From contig CAUYUJ010014353.1 of assembly GCA_963575745.1 (NCBI GenBank), positions 2,501-66,500 on the forward strand: a DNA stretch of 64,000 nucleotides, written 5' to 3'. The notes below the pieces were generated by a model. That model saw only the letters and a program-made list of their open reading frames with translations. It had not been told where the DNA came from and ran no database searches. The position numbers and the translations under genes were made by a program. This document shows positions 41,641 through 51,324 of this stretch, in pieces; the stretch's first letter is position 1; each line of letters begins with the position of its first letter. Origin of the DNA: Prorocentrum cordatum. Its lineage: Eukaryota; Sar; Dinophyceae; Prorocentrales; Prorocentraceae.

Positions 41641-42726
41641 CTAGCGGCGCTTGGCCACCATCGCGGAAACACGCTCCGCGATGCTGTCGATGAACTCCTT
41701 CGATAGCCCGATGACGCGGCAGTCCTCGAGCGGCACAACAGTGAACATGCCCTGGCTGGACTCGTGCTCGGTAATCTTCACCAAATCCCACACCTCCTCA
41801 TTGGCCGAATTGCACAGATGGAGGTGGCCAGTAAACGGGTTCGATCCCAACTTCATGGACTCGAGCCAGAGGCACTGCTCCTTCAGGCCGTCCAGCACAA
41901 TCTGCCAGCACTGTCCCAGGGCATACGAGCGATGACGTATCGGCTGCGGCTGATCCCAGCCGGCTCGAAGCTGCACCACCTCAGCATTGCGGGGGTCCGT
42001 CCATGTCAGGAATGCGGGGTCCGCTCGGCACCTGGAGTGGAAGAGCAGCGCGTCATCCTCGTCGTCGAACTGGATATTGTAGCTGAACTTGTAGTTCTGC
42101 GCTTGCACGCGGCATTTCTCAGCATACTGAGATGGCATCTTAGACTTCACGATGGAAAAGTGGGACTGGAAAGTCGCTTGCATGAGCTTGCGCGGGAAGC
42201 CACGCACCCATATCTTCTTCTTGTTGCGCTCCCCATGGTCTCGATCCCCATCGCGGCTGGGGAGAGGCTGAGCGGGGCCATGTGTGCGCTGCCGCGGGAA
42301 CGACGACCATGGATCACTGGACGCCGAAGCCGAGCTGGAGGCAACCGTGGAGGCTAGCTTCTCCTCTAGCTGCAGGACCCGCGCCGTGAGCTCCGCATCC
42401 ACCACAGTCGATGGCGGTGCAGGGGCACGCCTGCGCGGTGGTGTAGACCCGCTCATCAGCTCGTCGTCACTGTCGCTGGAAATGGCCTGTCCAAGCTGCA
42501 TAGCTGAGATGGCAGCAGCCTGTCTCTCCAGCTCCCTGCGCTGCTCTGCCATAGCCTCCTGCTGTTCGTCCAAACTCTTGCTCAAGTCCTGGTCGAGGCG
42601 CTTGACCGCATCCATGTTGCGTGCGATCGAGGTCGTCAGGCTGGAGATCTGCTCATTGAGCGGATCGACGTGTGTTCGCAGCTGGCCAGCAAGCAGCTCC
42701 TTCATACTCTCAAGCGTGAGCGCCAT
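41641..42726 (-). CDS. LINE ORF1 protein: coiled coil and RRM-like domain
   Basis: The ATG at 42726 is the first methionine downstream of the spliced-leader relict (MALTLESMKELLAGQL). The frame runs 361 residues to TAG at 41641. Residues about 1-70 are heptad-rich (SSLTTSIARNMDAVKRLDQD), then a Ser/Pro-rich linker, then from about 165 KKKIWVRGFPRKLMQATF and NYKFSYNIQFDDEDDALLF, which resemble an RNA-recognition fold. ORF1 proteins of LINEs bind element RNA and act as chaperones. ORF2 follows in the same frame with only the TAG between. The frame is also open upstream to 43068 as poly-Ser, but that part lies outside the element. Confidence 0.78.
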   Translation of the reverse strand: MALTLESMKELLAGQLRTHVDPLNEQISSLTTSIARNMDAVKRLDQDLSKSLDEQQEAMAEQRRELERQAAAISAMQLGQAISSDSDDELMSGSTPPRRRAPAPPSTVVDAELTARVLQLEEKLASTVASSSASASSDPWSSFPRQRTHGPAQPLPSRDGDRDHGERNKKKIWVRGFPRKLMQATFQSHFSIVKSKMPSQYAEKCRVQAQNYKFSYNIQFDDEDDALLFHSRCRADPAFLTWTDPRNAEVVQLRAGWDQPQPIRHRSYALGQCWQIVLDGLKEQCLWLESMKLGSNPFTGHLHLCNSANEEVWDLVKITEHESSQGMFTVVPLEDCRVIGLSKEFIDSIAERVSAMVAKRR

Positions 42727-42898
42727 CGCGCCAGAGGAAGCAAGCTTCAGCAGGTGCGGTAACCAGAGTACAGGGGCAAAATGCTTGTACGTGAGTGAAA
42801 AGCAAAACAGGGGTCCCTGTCCAAGGGCACTCTCCAGGACCCCACGCGCGCGGCGGGCGCTGGCCACTTGAGACGGGGGGGTGAGTTCCCGAAATGGC

Positions 42899-42935
42899 CT
42901 TGAGCCAAAGTGGCTTGAGCCAGAATGGCTACGGA
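42899..42935 (-). promoter_or_regulatory. Spliced-leader relicts: full-length and truncated copies in tandem
   Basis: On the minus strand 42935-42914 reads as the 22-nt dinoflagellate spliced leader with one change (CCATTCTGGCTCAAG where the consensus has CCATTTTGGCTCAAG). It is followed at once by a 15-nt second copy, CCACTTTGGCTCAAG (42913-42899), lacking the first seven bases. This is the known signature of an mRNA that was trans-spliced, reverse transcribed into the genome, transcribed and trans-spliced again at the AG inside the old leader. Its location exactly upstream of ORF1 identifies the transcript start of the LINE. Confidence 0.88.
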
Positions 42936-42944
42936 AGGAAGAGG

Positions 42945-42992
42945 AAAAGGAGGAGGAGGAGGAGGAGGAGGAAGAGGAGGAGGAGGAGGCGG
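42945..42992. repeat. (GGA)n microsatellite at the LINE 5' boundary
   Basis: GGA triplets directly outside the spliced-leader relict. With the tract at 37345-37712, the element is bracketed by GGA repeats. Confidence 0.88.
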
Positions 42993-43474
42993 CGGGGAAG
43001 GAGCGCACGGCGAAAGTGGGGGAGCAGGGGGCGGGACGAGGACAAGTACAGAGACGAAGACGATACAAATCCGCCGGCCCCCTTGCGGGGCCACCACGCT
43101 GTAGGCCGGAGGTTCGCAGTTTCCTGTGCCAGTTTCAGTTTCCAGTTTCCACTGTTACAGTTCTGCTTCTTGCTGCTTACTGTTCCTTGTTGACTTCTTG
43201 CTGCTTACTGTTCCTTGTTGATGGACCGCGCGAGGGGGGGAGGCCCAAAACGGACAGTTTTACCACGCCCAAATCGTATTGTCTGAATTGCTGGGGTGGG
43301 TAAAATTTTACACCCCTCACGCAGATCGGCGGGGTCAGGGTGCAAAAACACAGGGGATGTGCCACATTTCTGAAAATCGGTGGCACGTGGTCAGGGTCCA
43401 AAAACGCACGGGATTTTCAACTTTTCTGACATCCAGTGGCACCCCTCACGCAGATCGGCGGGGTCAGGGTCCAA

Positions 43475-45001
43475 AACATGATCGACCCACGAACCCGGAA
43501 AGGAATATAGAAATGTAAGGCATTGCAACATTTCGAAGACACCTGATTGGGCGACGGGCACATGCAATGCTGAATGTATCGATGATGATGTACTGTGCCG
43601 AGGGCTGTGCTGTGCTACGCCGTGCTGAACTGCGATGTGCCATGTCGCGATTGTGCTCTATATAGCGTTGTGGATCGAGTCCTCCCTGGCATCCGAGTCC
43701 TCACCGAACTGATCTGGATCGTAAGCTCGAGCTGCCTGAGCAGATGGTAGCTGCCCCAGAACTAATCGACAGAGGGAACATGCCAGGAGGACGCGCCGCC
43801 GAACGTCCCAAGGGAGCGCGCCAGGCGACGTGCCAGGGGACGTGCCATGGGGACGCACCGCGGGACGTGCCAAGGGGACGCGCTACGGAACGTGCCAATG
43901 GACGTGCCGAGGGACGCGCCAGGGGACGCGCCGCGCGACGTGCCAGGTGGACTCGCCACGGAACGCGCCAAGGAACGTGCCAAGGTGCATAATTGAGTGT
44001 ATCGATCTTGATGTACCGTGCCGACGGCTATGCTGTGCTGGGCCGTGCTGAACTGCGATGTGCCATGCCGCGAGTGTGCTCTATATAGCGTTGTGGATCG
44101 AGTCCTCCCTGGCATCCGAGTCCTCACCGAACTGATCTGGATCGTAAGCTCGAGCTGCCTGAGCAGATGGTAGCTGCCCCAGAACTAATCGACAGAGGGA
44201 ACATGCCAAGAGGACGCGCCGCGGAACGTCCCAAGGGAGCGCGCCAGGCAACGTGCCAGGGGACGTGCCATGGGCACGGACAGCGGGACGTGCCAAGGGG
44301 ACGCGCTACGGAACGTGCCAATGGACGTGCACCGCGCGACGTGCCAGGGGGACTCGCCACGGGACGCTCCGCGGAACGTGCCAGGCAACATGCCAGGCTG
44401 CAATGCTAAGGGTATCGATATTGATGTACCGTGCCGAGGGCTGTGCTGTGCCTGGGCGACCTGGACACGTGAAAACACGCGTTTCGCTCAAGACGTTGTC
44501 AGCACATCCTCATGCTAGACATCCGCCTGGGCAACCTGGACACGTGCAAACAAGCGTCTCGCTCGAGACATCCTCAACCAATGCTCATGCAGACATCCGC
44601 CTGGGCGACCTGGACACGTGAAAACAAGCCTCTGGTTCGAGACATCCTCAACAAATCCTCATGCTAGACATCTGTCTTGGCCACCTGGAGGCGTGAAACC
44701 AAGCGTTTCGCTCGAGACATCCTCAAGACCTGGGCACGTGAAAACAAGCATTTCACTTGAGAGATCCTCTAAATTCTGATCCCCAAGAGAGGACAATCTA
44801 TAACACAAAACAAGCGTTTCGCTCGAGACATCCTCAACAAATTCTGAAAACAAGCGTTTCGCTAGGGACATCCTCAATTTTTAATTCGCCGGCCCTCTTC
44901 CCACTCGTTATTTATCGCAAAAGAAATCCGCCGGCCCTCTTCCTGTCAGATCCGGGGGTAAACCTACTAAAAGAGAACCCTGGGCCTGCGCCCTTTCCAG
45001 G
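43475..45001. mobile_element. Array cassette, family B, copy 1
   Basis: Start box AACATGATCGACCCACGAAC, CCGGAAAGGAATATAG. End box GCCGGCCCTCTTCC, CTAAAAGAGAACCCTGGGC, GCCCTTTCC. The inside holds a direct duplication of period 423 bp (43580-44005 and 44003-44425, with GCGTTGTGGATCGAGTCC), rich in GGGACGTGCCA decamers, then CGAGACATCCTCAA repeats (44460-44880). Confidence 0.78.
44460..44880. repeat. GCTCGAGACATCCTCAAC repeats
   Basis: Loose units of AAACAAGCGTTTCGCTCGAG and ACATCCTCAAC at variable spacing. Present in every family B cassette before its end box. Confidence 0.85.
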
Positions 45002-45169
45002 AAGCGCAAGGGAGTTGGCACATTTCTGAAATTCTAGACGCTTCGCGTATCCCCACCAGCCCGTCCAGAAATGAGTCCCAGGGGAGTGGAGGTTATGAGG
45101 GAAGCGGGGGAGCATGCAGAAGAACAGAGGGCGGGGTGAGCCGCCATATACCCCAGAGGGGGAGGATGT

Positions 45170-45310
45170 AGGAGGAGCCGTCGTCGTCGGAGTAGGAGGA
45201 GGAAGAGGAGGAGCAGGAGGAGGAGCAGGAGGAGGAGGAGGAAGATAAGGAGGAGGAGATGGAGGACTGCGAGGGAGGAGGCGAGGAGGAGGAGGAGGAG
45301 GAGGAAGGAT
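45170..45310. repeat. (GGA)n-rich tract
   Basis: GGAGGAGGAAGAGGAGG-type triplets between cassette B copy 1 and the decamer array. Confidence 0.8.
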
Positions 45311-46260
45311 GGCGAGCTTGGAGGAGCCTCTTGGCGGTCCCGGGGGCCTCTTGCGATCTCGGGGAGAGGCCTCTTGGGGGCCTCTTGGGGCCTCTTGGGG
45401 CTCTCTTGGGGCGCTCTTGGAGGCGCTCTTGGGAGCTTTCGAGGCGCTCTTGGGGCCATCTTGGAGGAGATCTATCAAAGAAGGGGGGGTCCTCAATTAG
45501 CGCTGCCCCTCTAGAGTGCCTCGAATCGCTTCTTGGGCCCTTCTTGAGGCCAAAATCTTTCCAAAACCTAGGTAAAATCAATGTTTTGTGTTTTCTCGCC
45601 TTTTCGCTCTTGGAGCCGTCTTGGGCCGTCTTGGGAGCCTCTTGGGCCTCTTGGAGGTCTCTTGGGAGCCTTTTGGAGGCCTCTTGGGCGCCTCTTGGGG
45701 CCTCTTGGGGCGCTCTTGGGGCGCTCTTGGGGCGCTCTTGGGAGCCTTCGGGGCGCTCTTGGGGCCATCTTGGAGGAGATCGATCAAAGAAGAGGGGGTC
45801 CCCAATTAGCGTTGCCCCTCTAGAGTGCCTCGAGTCGCCTCTTGGGCCCCCCAAGAGGCCAAAATCCTTCCAAAACCTAAGGAAAATCAATGTTTTTTGC
45901 TTTCTCGCCTTTTCGCTCTTGGAGCCGTCTTGGGCCATCTTGAACTCTCTTGGGGCCTCTTGGGGGTCTCTTGGCAGCCTCTTAGAGGCTTCTTGGGGGC
46001 CTCTTGGGGTCTCTTGGGGCCCTCTTGGGGCGCTCTTGGGGCGCTCTTGGGAGCCTTCGGGGCGCTCTTGGGGCCATCTTGGAGGAGATCTATCAAAGAA
46101 GGGGGGAGCTCCAATTAGGGTTGCCCCTCTAGAGTGCCTCGAAGCGCCTCTTGGGCCCCCCCAAGAGGCCAAAATCCTTCCAAAACCTAAGGAAAATCAA
46201 TGTTTTGTGCTTTCTCGCTTTTTCGCTCTTGGAGCCGTCTTGAGCCATCTTGGGCGTCCC
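45310..46260. repeat. CCTCTTGGGG decamer array with a 310-bp higher-order period
   Basis: Three consecutive blocks each contain a run of GCCTCTTGGGG units, then GGAGATCTATCAAAGAAG (45465, 45774, 46084), TTGCCCCTCTAGAGTGCCTCG, CCAAAATCCTTCCAAAACCT and TTTTCGCTCTTGGAGCCG. The spacing is about 310 bp, so a short decamer satellite has become part of a longer repeat. The open 334-residue plus frame is a product of the array. Confidence 0.85.
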
Positions 46261-46282
46261 TGACACCTCGCGGGACGCCTCG

Positions 46283-46345
46283 TCCAGGTCAGTGGGGAGG
46301 GGTAAGGGGAGGGGTAAACCCCTCCCCGAAGGGAAAGAAGGGGGG
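46283..46345. mobile_element. Family N remnant, two ends fused
   Basis: GGGGAGGGGTAAACCCCTCC and CCGAAGGGAAAG join the left and right ends of family N (32860-33110) with the interior missing. Confidence 0.6.
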
Positions 46346-46394
46346 TTGGCAGAGGAAACGCTCTAGACCACCTACGCCCTAAAGGGCTGGTGGG

Positions 46395-46653
46395 ATTTCA
46401 TGGCACCCCTCACGCAGATCGGCGGGGTCAGGATCCAACAACAAAGGGAATTTGCCACGTTTCTGAAATTCGGTGGCACCCCTCACGCAGATTCGTTGGG
46501 TCAGGGTCCAAAACACAAGGGATTTGCCACATGTTTGAAATTCGGTGGCACCCCTGACGCAGATCGGCGGGGTCAGGGTCCAAAACACAAGGGATTTGCC
46601 ACATTTCTGACATTCGGTGGCACCCCTCACGCAGGTCGGCGGGGTCAAGGTCC
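46395..46653. repeat. 76-bp satellite units before cassette B copy 2
   Basis: Three and a half units of CCCTCACGCAGATCGGCGGG ... TTTGCCACATTTCTGA type. Confidence 0.88.
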
Positions 46654-47750
46654 AACATGATGGACCCACGAACCCGGAAAGGGATAAAGACATGTGCAGC
46701 ATGGTCACGTTTTCACGATACCCAACTGGGCGACATCTCACGAAACATCCCACGAGACACCCCGCGAAACATCCCACGAGACACCTCACGAAACATTCCA
46801 CGAGACACCTCACGAAACATTCCACGAGACACCCCGTGAAACATTCCACGAGACACCCCACGAACAGGCAACCACTCAACCAGACACCCCACGAAACATT
46901 CCACGGGGGTGCGACTGGGTGTGGTCGTGCTGGGGTGTGGTCGTGCTGGGGTGTGGTCGTGCTGGGGAGTGGTCGTGAGCTGGGGGTGTACGTTGTGGGG
47001 GGTGGTCGTGATGAGGGGGTGGTCGTGCTGGGGGGGTGGTCGTGTGGGAGGCGTGGTCGTGCTGGGGATTGCCATCGTGGTTGTCGTGCTGGGGCGTGGT
47101 CGTGCTGGGCTGTGGTCGTGCTGGGGCTGTGGTCGTGCTGGTGGTGAGTCGTGCTGGGGTGTCGGACGTGCTGGGGTCGTGGTCTTGCTGGGGGTAGGGT
47201 CGTGCTGGGGTCGGGTCGTGCTGGGGTGTGGTCGTGCTGGGGTATGGTCGTGCTGGGGTGGGGTCGTGCTGGGGTGGGGTCGTGCTGGGGTCTGGTCGTG
47301 CTGGGGTGTGGTCGTGCTGGGGTATGTCGTGCTAGGGTGGGGTCGTGCATTTCGCTCGAGACATCCTGCCAAAATTCCAGGAAATCGTACAAAAACAAAG
47401 GAATTAGTCGAGACATCATCGAAATTCCTTCGCGCGGGGCGCTTTTTCCGCGTCGCGGTCGGCTCTGCAAAACAAGCGTTTCGCTCGAGACATCCTCGGC
47501 AAACTCTGCGGAGCAAGCGTTTCGCTCGAGACATCCTCAACACACGAAAAAGTGGCCCGCACCCTGTGATTTATCGATCGGGATTTCAAAAACAAGCGTT
47601 TCGCTCGAGACATCCTCAAATTTTAATTCGCCGGCCTCCTTCGACCTCGATATTATCAGGGAAAAAATTCGCCGGCCTCCTTCAAGTTGGCACCAGGGGA
47701 CAGGTACCCACTAAAGAGAACCCTGGGCGGCGGCCCTTCCGGGTAAAAAA
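46654..47750. mobile_element. Array cassette, family B, copy 2
   Basis: Start box AACATGATGGACCCACGAAC. Then a 24-bp array (46732-46905, ACATTCCACGAGACACC), a 16-bp array (46912-47345, GGTCGTGCTGGGGTGT), CGAGACATCCTC repeats (47350-47620) and the end box with CTAAAGAGAACCCTGGGC. Copies 3 and 4 have the same order. No gene: all open frames follow from unit lengths. Confidence 0.85.
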
Positions 47751-47818
47751 CACAAGGATGTTCAACTTTCTGACGTCCGGCGGCACCCCTCACGCAGATC
47801 GGCGGGGTTCAGGGTCCC

Positions 47819-49052
47819 AACATGATGGACCCACGAAACCCGGAAAGGGATATAGGGACATGTGGAGCATGGACCACGTTTTCAGGATACCCAACTGGGC
47901 GACATCTCACGAAACATCCCACGAGACACCCCGCGAAACATCCCACGAGACACCTCACGAAAAATTCCACGAGACACCTCACGAAACATTCCACGAGACA
48001 CCCCGTGAAACATTCCACGAGACACCCCACGAACAGGCAACCACTCACCCAGACACCCCACGAAACATTCCACGGGGGTGCGACTGGGTGTGGTCGTGCT
48101 GGGGTGTGGTCGTGCTGGAGTATGGTCGTGTTGGGGTGTGGTCGTGCTGGGGTGTGGTCGTGCTGGGGTGTGGTCGTGCTGGGGTGTGGTCGTGCTGGGG
48201 TGTGGTCGTGCTGGGGTGTGGTCGTGCTGGGGCGTGGTAGTGCTGNNNNNNNNNNNNNNNNNNNNNNNNNNNNNNNNNNNNNNNNNNNNNNNNNNNNNNN
48301 NNNNNNNNNNNNNNNNNNNNNNNNNNNNNNNNNNNNNNNNNNNNNCTGGGGGGGTGGTCGTGCTGGGGGTGGTTGTGCTGGGGCGTGGTCGTGCTGGGGC
48401 GTGGTCGTGCTGGGGCGTGGTCGTGCTGGGGTGTGGTCGTGCTGTGGTGAGGTCGTGCTGGGGTGTGGTCGTGCTGGGGTGTGGTCTTGCTGGGGTAGGG
48501 GCGTGCTGGGGTCGGGTCGTGCTGGGGTGTGGTCGTGCTGGGGTATGGTCGTGCTGGGGTGGGGTCGTGCTGGGGTGGGGTCGTGCTGGGGTCTGGTCGT
48601 GCTGGGGTGTGGTCGTGCTTGGGTATGGTCGTGCTAGGGTGGGGTCGTGCATTTCGCTCGAGACATCCTGCCAAAATTCCAGGAAATCGTACAAAAACAA
48701 AGGAAATAGTCGAGACATCATCGAAATTCCTTCGCGCGGGGCGCTTTTCCGCGTCGCGGTCGGCTCTGCAAAACAAGCGTTTCGCTCGAGACATCCTCGG
48801 AAAACTCTGCGGAGCAAGCGTTTCGCTCGAGACATCCTCAACACACGAAAAAGTGGCCCGCACCCTGTGATTTATCGATCGGGATTTCAAAAACAAGCGT
48901 TTCGCTCGAGACATCCTCAAATTTTAATTCGCCGGCCTCCTTCGACCTCGTTATTTATCAGGGAAAAAATTCGCCGGCCTCCCTCAAGTTGGCACCGGGG
49001 GACAGGCTTACCAACTAAAAGAGAACCCTGGGCTCATGCCCTTTCCGGGAAC
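47819..49052. mobile_element. Array cassette, family B, copy 3 (contains the assembly gap)
   Basis: Start box, 24-bp array (47900-48072), 16-bp array (48085-48655, interrupted by 100 N), CGAGACATCCTC repeats (48650-48925) and end box CTAAAAGAGAACCCTGGGC. It is preceded by one 76-bp unit. Confidence 0.85.
48246..48345. other. Assembly gap, 100 N
   Basis: Exactly 100 undetermined bases inside the 16-bp GGTCGTGCTGGGGTGT satellite. The round number suggests a placeholder, so true array length is unknown. Confidence 0.98.
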
Positions 49053-49169
49053 AAACAGGTCTCGACACTGCTTCACGGCGAAGCCACAGCCTCATGACTT
49101 CGCTCTTCCATGGCCCATTCTCCGAGAGAGGGGGCCGGCGGCAGGGGGCGAAGCCCTTACGGATAAGGA

Positions 49170-49405
49170 GGAAGGAGAAGAGGGAGGCTCGAAAGGGCTA
49201 GCCGAGCTCGGGACGAGGTCAGCGTCAGCTCGGGCGACTGGTACATCATGAAACACAGGGTGGTGATCAGCTGCACCTTGCTTTCTCTGCTGTGCTATTG
49301 GCAAGTGTTCGCCAGTGTGGAGGGCAGGGAGGGAGGGAGGCAGGGAGGGAGGGAGATAACCAATAAGGACGAGGATATTCATGAGAAGGGAGGAGGATGA
49401 GGAGG
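49170..49405. other. Spacer between the P right end and cassette B copy 4
   Basis: Unremarkable, with a GGGAGGGAGGCAGGG run at 49325-49355 and an AGGAGGATGAGG run. No gene. Confidence 0.4.
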
Positions 49406-50820
49406 AACATGATGGACCCACGAACCCGGAAAGGGATATAGACATGCGCAGCATGGTCACGTTTTCACGATACCCAACTGGGCGACATCTCACAAAACAT
49501 CCCACGAGACACCCCGCGAAACATCCCACGAGACACCTCGCGAAACATTCCACGAGACACCTCACGAAACATTCCACGAGACACCCCGTGAAACATTCCA
49601 CGAGACACCCCACGAACAGGCAACCACTCAACCAGACACGCCACGAAACATTCCACGGGGTTGCGACTGGGTGTGGTCGTGCTGGGGTGTGGTCGTGCTG
49701 GGGTGTGGTCGTGCTGGGGAGTGGTCGTGCTGGGGTGTGGTCGTGCTGGGGTGTGGTCGTGCTGGGGGGTGGTCGTGCTGGGGGGGTGGTCGTGCTGGGG
49801 GGTGGTCGTGCTGGGGGGGTGGTCGTGCTGGGGCGTGGTCGTGCCACCCCGCGAAACATCCCACGAGACACCTCACGAAACATTCCACGAGACACCTCAC
49901 GAACATTCCACGAGACACCCTTTGAAACATTCCAAGAGACACCCCACGAACAGGCAACCACTCAACCAGACACGCCACGAAACATTCCACGGGGGTGCGA
50001 CTGGGTGTGGTCGTGCTGGGGTGTGGTCGTGCTGGAGTATGGTCGTGTTGGGGTGTGGTCGTGCTGGGGTGTGGTCGTGCTGGGGGGTGGTCGTGCTGGG
50101 GGGTGGTCGTGCTAGGGGGGTGGTCGTGCTGAGGGGTGGTCGTGCTGGGGCGTGGTCGTGCTGGGGCGTGGTCGTGCTGGGGCGTGGTCGTGCTGGCGTG
50201 GTCGTGCTGGGGTGTGGTCGTGCTGGGGTGTGGTCGTGCTGGGGTGTGGTCTTGCTGGGGTAGGGTCGTGCTGGGGTCGGGTCGTGCTGGGGTGTGGTCG
50301 TGCTGGGGTATGGTCGTGCTGGGGTGGGGTCGTGCTGGGGTGGGGTCGTGCTGGGGTCTGGTCGTGCTGGGGTGTGGTCGTGCTGGGGTATGGTCGTGCT
50401 AGGGTGGGGTCGTGCATTTCGCTCGAGACATCCTGCCAAAATTCCAGGAAATCGTACAAAAACAAACAAATTAGTCGAAACATCATCGAAATTCCTTCGC
50501 GCGGGGCGCTTTTCCGCGTCGCGGTCGGCTCTGCAAAACAAGCGTTTCGCTCGAGACATCCTCGGCAAACTCTGCGGAGCAAGCGTTTCGCTCGAGACAT
50601 CCTCAACACACGAAAAAGTGGCCCGCACCCTGTGATTTATCGATCGGGATTTCAAAAACAAGCGTTTCGCTCGAGACATCCTCAAATTTTAATTCGCCGG
50701 CCTCCTTCGACCTCGATATTTATCAGGGAAAAAATTCGCCGGCCTCCTTCAAGTTGGCACCGGGGGACAGGTTTACCCACTAAAAGAGAACCCTGGGCCC
50801 GAGCCCTTTCCGGGAAAAAA
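49406..50820. mobile_element. Array cassette, family B, copy 4, with doubled array pair
   Basis: Start box, then 24-bp array (49490-49650), 16-bp array (49668-49845), again 24-bp (49848-49995) and again 16-bp (50000-50415), CGAGACATCCTC repeats (50415-50690) and the end box. The second pair begins abruptly at GTGCCACCCCGCGAAACATCC, so the first array pair has been duplicated in part. Confidence 0.85.
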
Positions 50821-50999
50821 GGATTCCCAAGAGGAATGACGACGAACGGACAAGAAGGCTTAGGAGGAGAAAGAGAAGGGAAGGCAAGGAGAAGAAGGAA
50901 TGAAGGAAACAGGATGCGGAAGGAGGGAGGAGTAGGAGGAGAAGACGGAGGGCGGAGGCTGAAAGGGAGGGCGGAAGGATGGAGGAGGACGACGACGAG

Positions 51000-51050
51000 T
51001 CTCCTGATCCTCCTCCTCCTCTTCCTCCTCCTCCTCCTCCTCCTCCTCAC
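51000..51050. repeat. (CTC)n microsatellite
   Basis: CTCCTC triplets of about 45 bp, preceded by a GGAGGA-rich stretch at 50860-50990. Confidence 0.85.
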
Positions 51051-51324
51051 CAGGCGGCCACAGGAGCTGTGTTCGTGACTACTCTGTGGGAACCCATCTA
51101 ACCATGGACGACGCCTCGAGAGATGCAGAGAGGAGCCGAAACCGATTGACCTCCAAGCGAGTAAGGACCAAGTGTTCCTAAGTTTCGGATGGTCTGGAAC
51201 AGGGAGGAGGAGGAGGAGGGACAAGAGAGAGGAGAGGAGTTGGAGGAGGACGAGAAAGAGGAGAACGAGTCTCGTGATCATCCTCCCTGCTCTTCGCCGG
51301 AAGTTTCCATGGCCCAAGGCTCGG

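Larger units (their letters stand above)
37820..42935 (-). mobile_element. LINE (non-LTR retrotransposon), nearly full length
   Basis: The minus strand carries in order: a spliced-leader relict at the 5' end (42935-42899), a 5' UTR of about 170 nt, ORF1 (42726-41641), and ORF2 with endonuclease (41640-40207), reverse transcriptase (40158-38324) and a C-terminal cysteine/histidine domain (38323-37820). Damage is light: three frame shifts in or near homopolymers, two in-frame TAG codons and one changed catalytic residue. There is no RNase H. Both outer sides are (GGA)n tracts (37345-37712 and 42945-42992). Younger than the element at 3.4-9.2 kb. Confidence 0.88.
43069..49164. mobile_element. 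Family P element, long composite copy (6.1 kb)
   Basis: Left end ATCCGCCGGCCCCCTTGCGG with CACGCTGTAGGCCG and the CTTGCTGCTTACTGTTCC words. Right end (49060-49164) AGGTCTCGACACTGCTTCAC ... GGGGGCCGGCGGCAGGGGG, CGAAGCCCTTACGGAT. The short copy at 34914-35866 has the same two ends around only a 76-bp satellite. Here they enclose 76-bp units, three family B cassettes and a decamer array, plus an assembly gap. Whether this is one element grown by nested insertion or two separate ends is an inference. Confidence 0.6.

Noticed and set aside
42727-43068. N-terminal extension of LINE ORF1 with poly-Ser
   Set aside because: It lies upstream of the spliced-leader relict, outside the transcript, and the serines come from the flanking GGA tract.
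46732-46905. CRISPR-like array of 24-bp units
   Set aside because: Units are contiguous without spacers, there are no Cas genes, and the context is eukaryotic.
46909-50635. Frames of 200-440 residues with repeated Trp/Cys/Gly/Val words
   Set aside because: They follow from a 16-bp satellite that lacks stops in several frames and include the N gap. No start context or domain.
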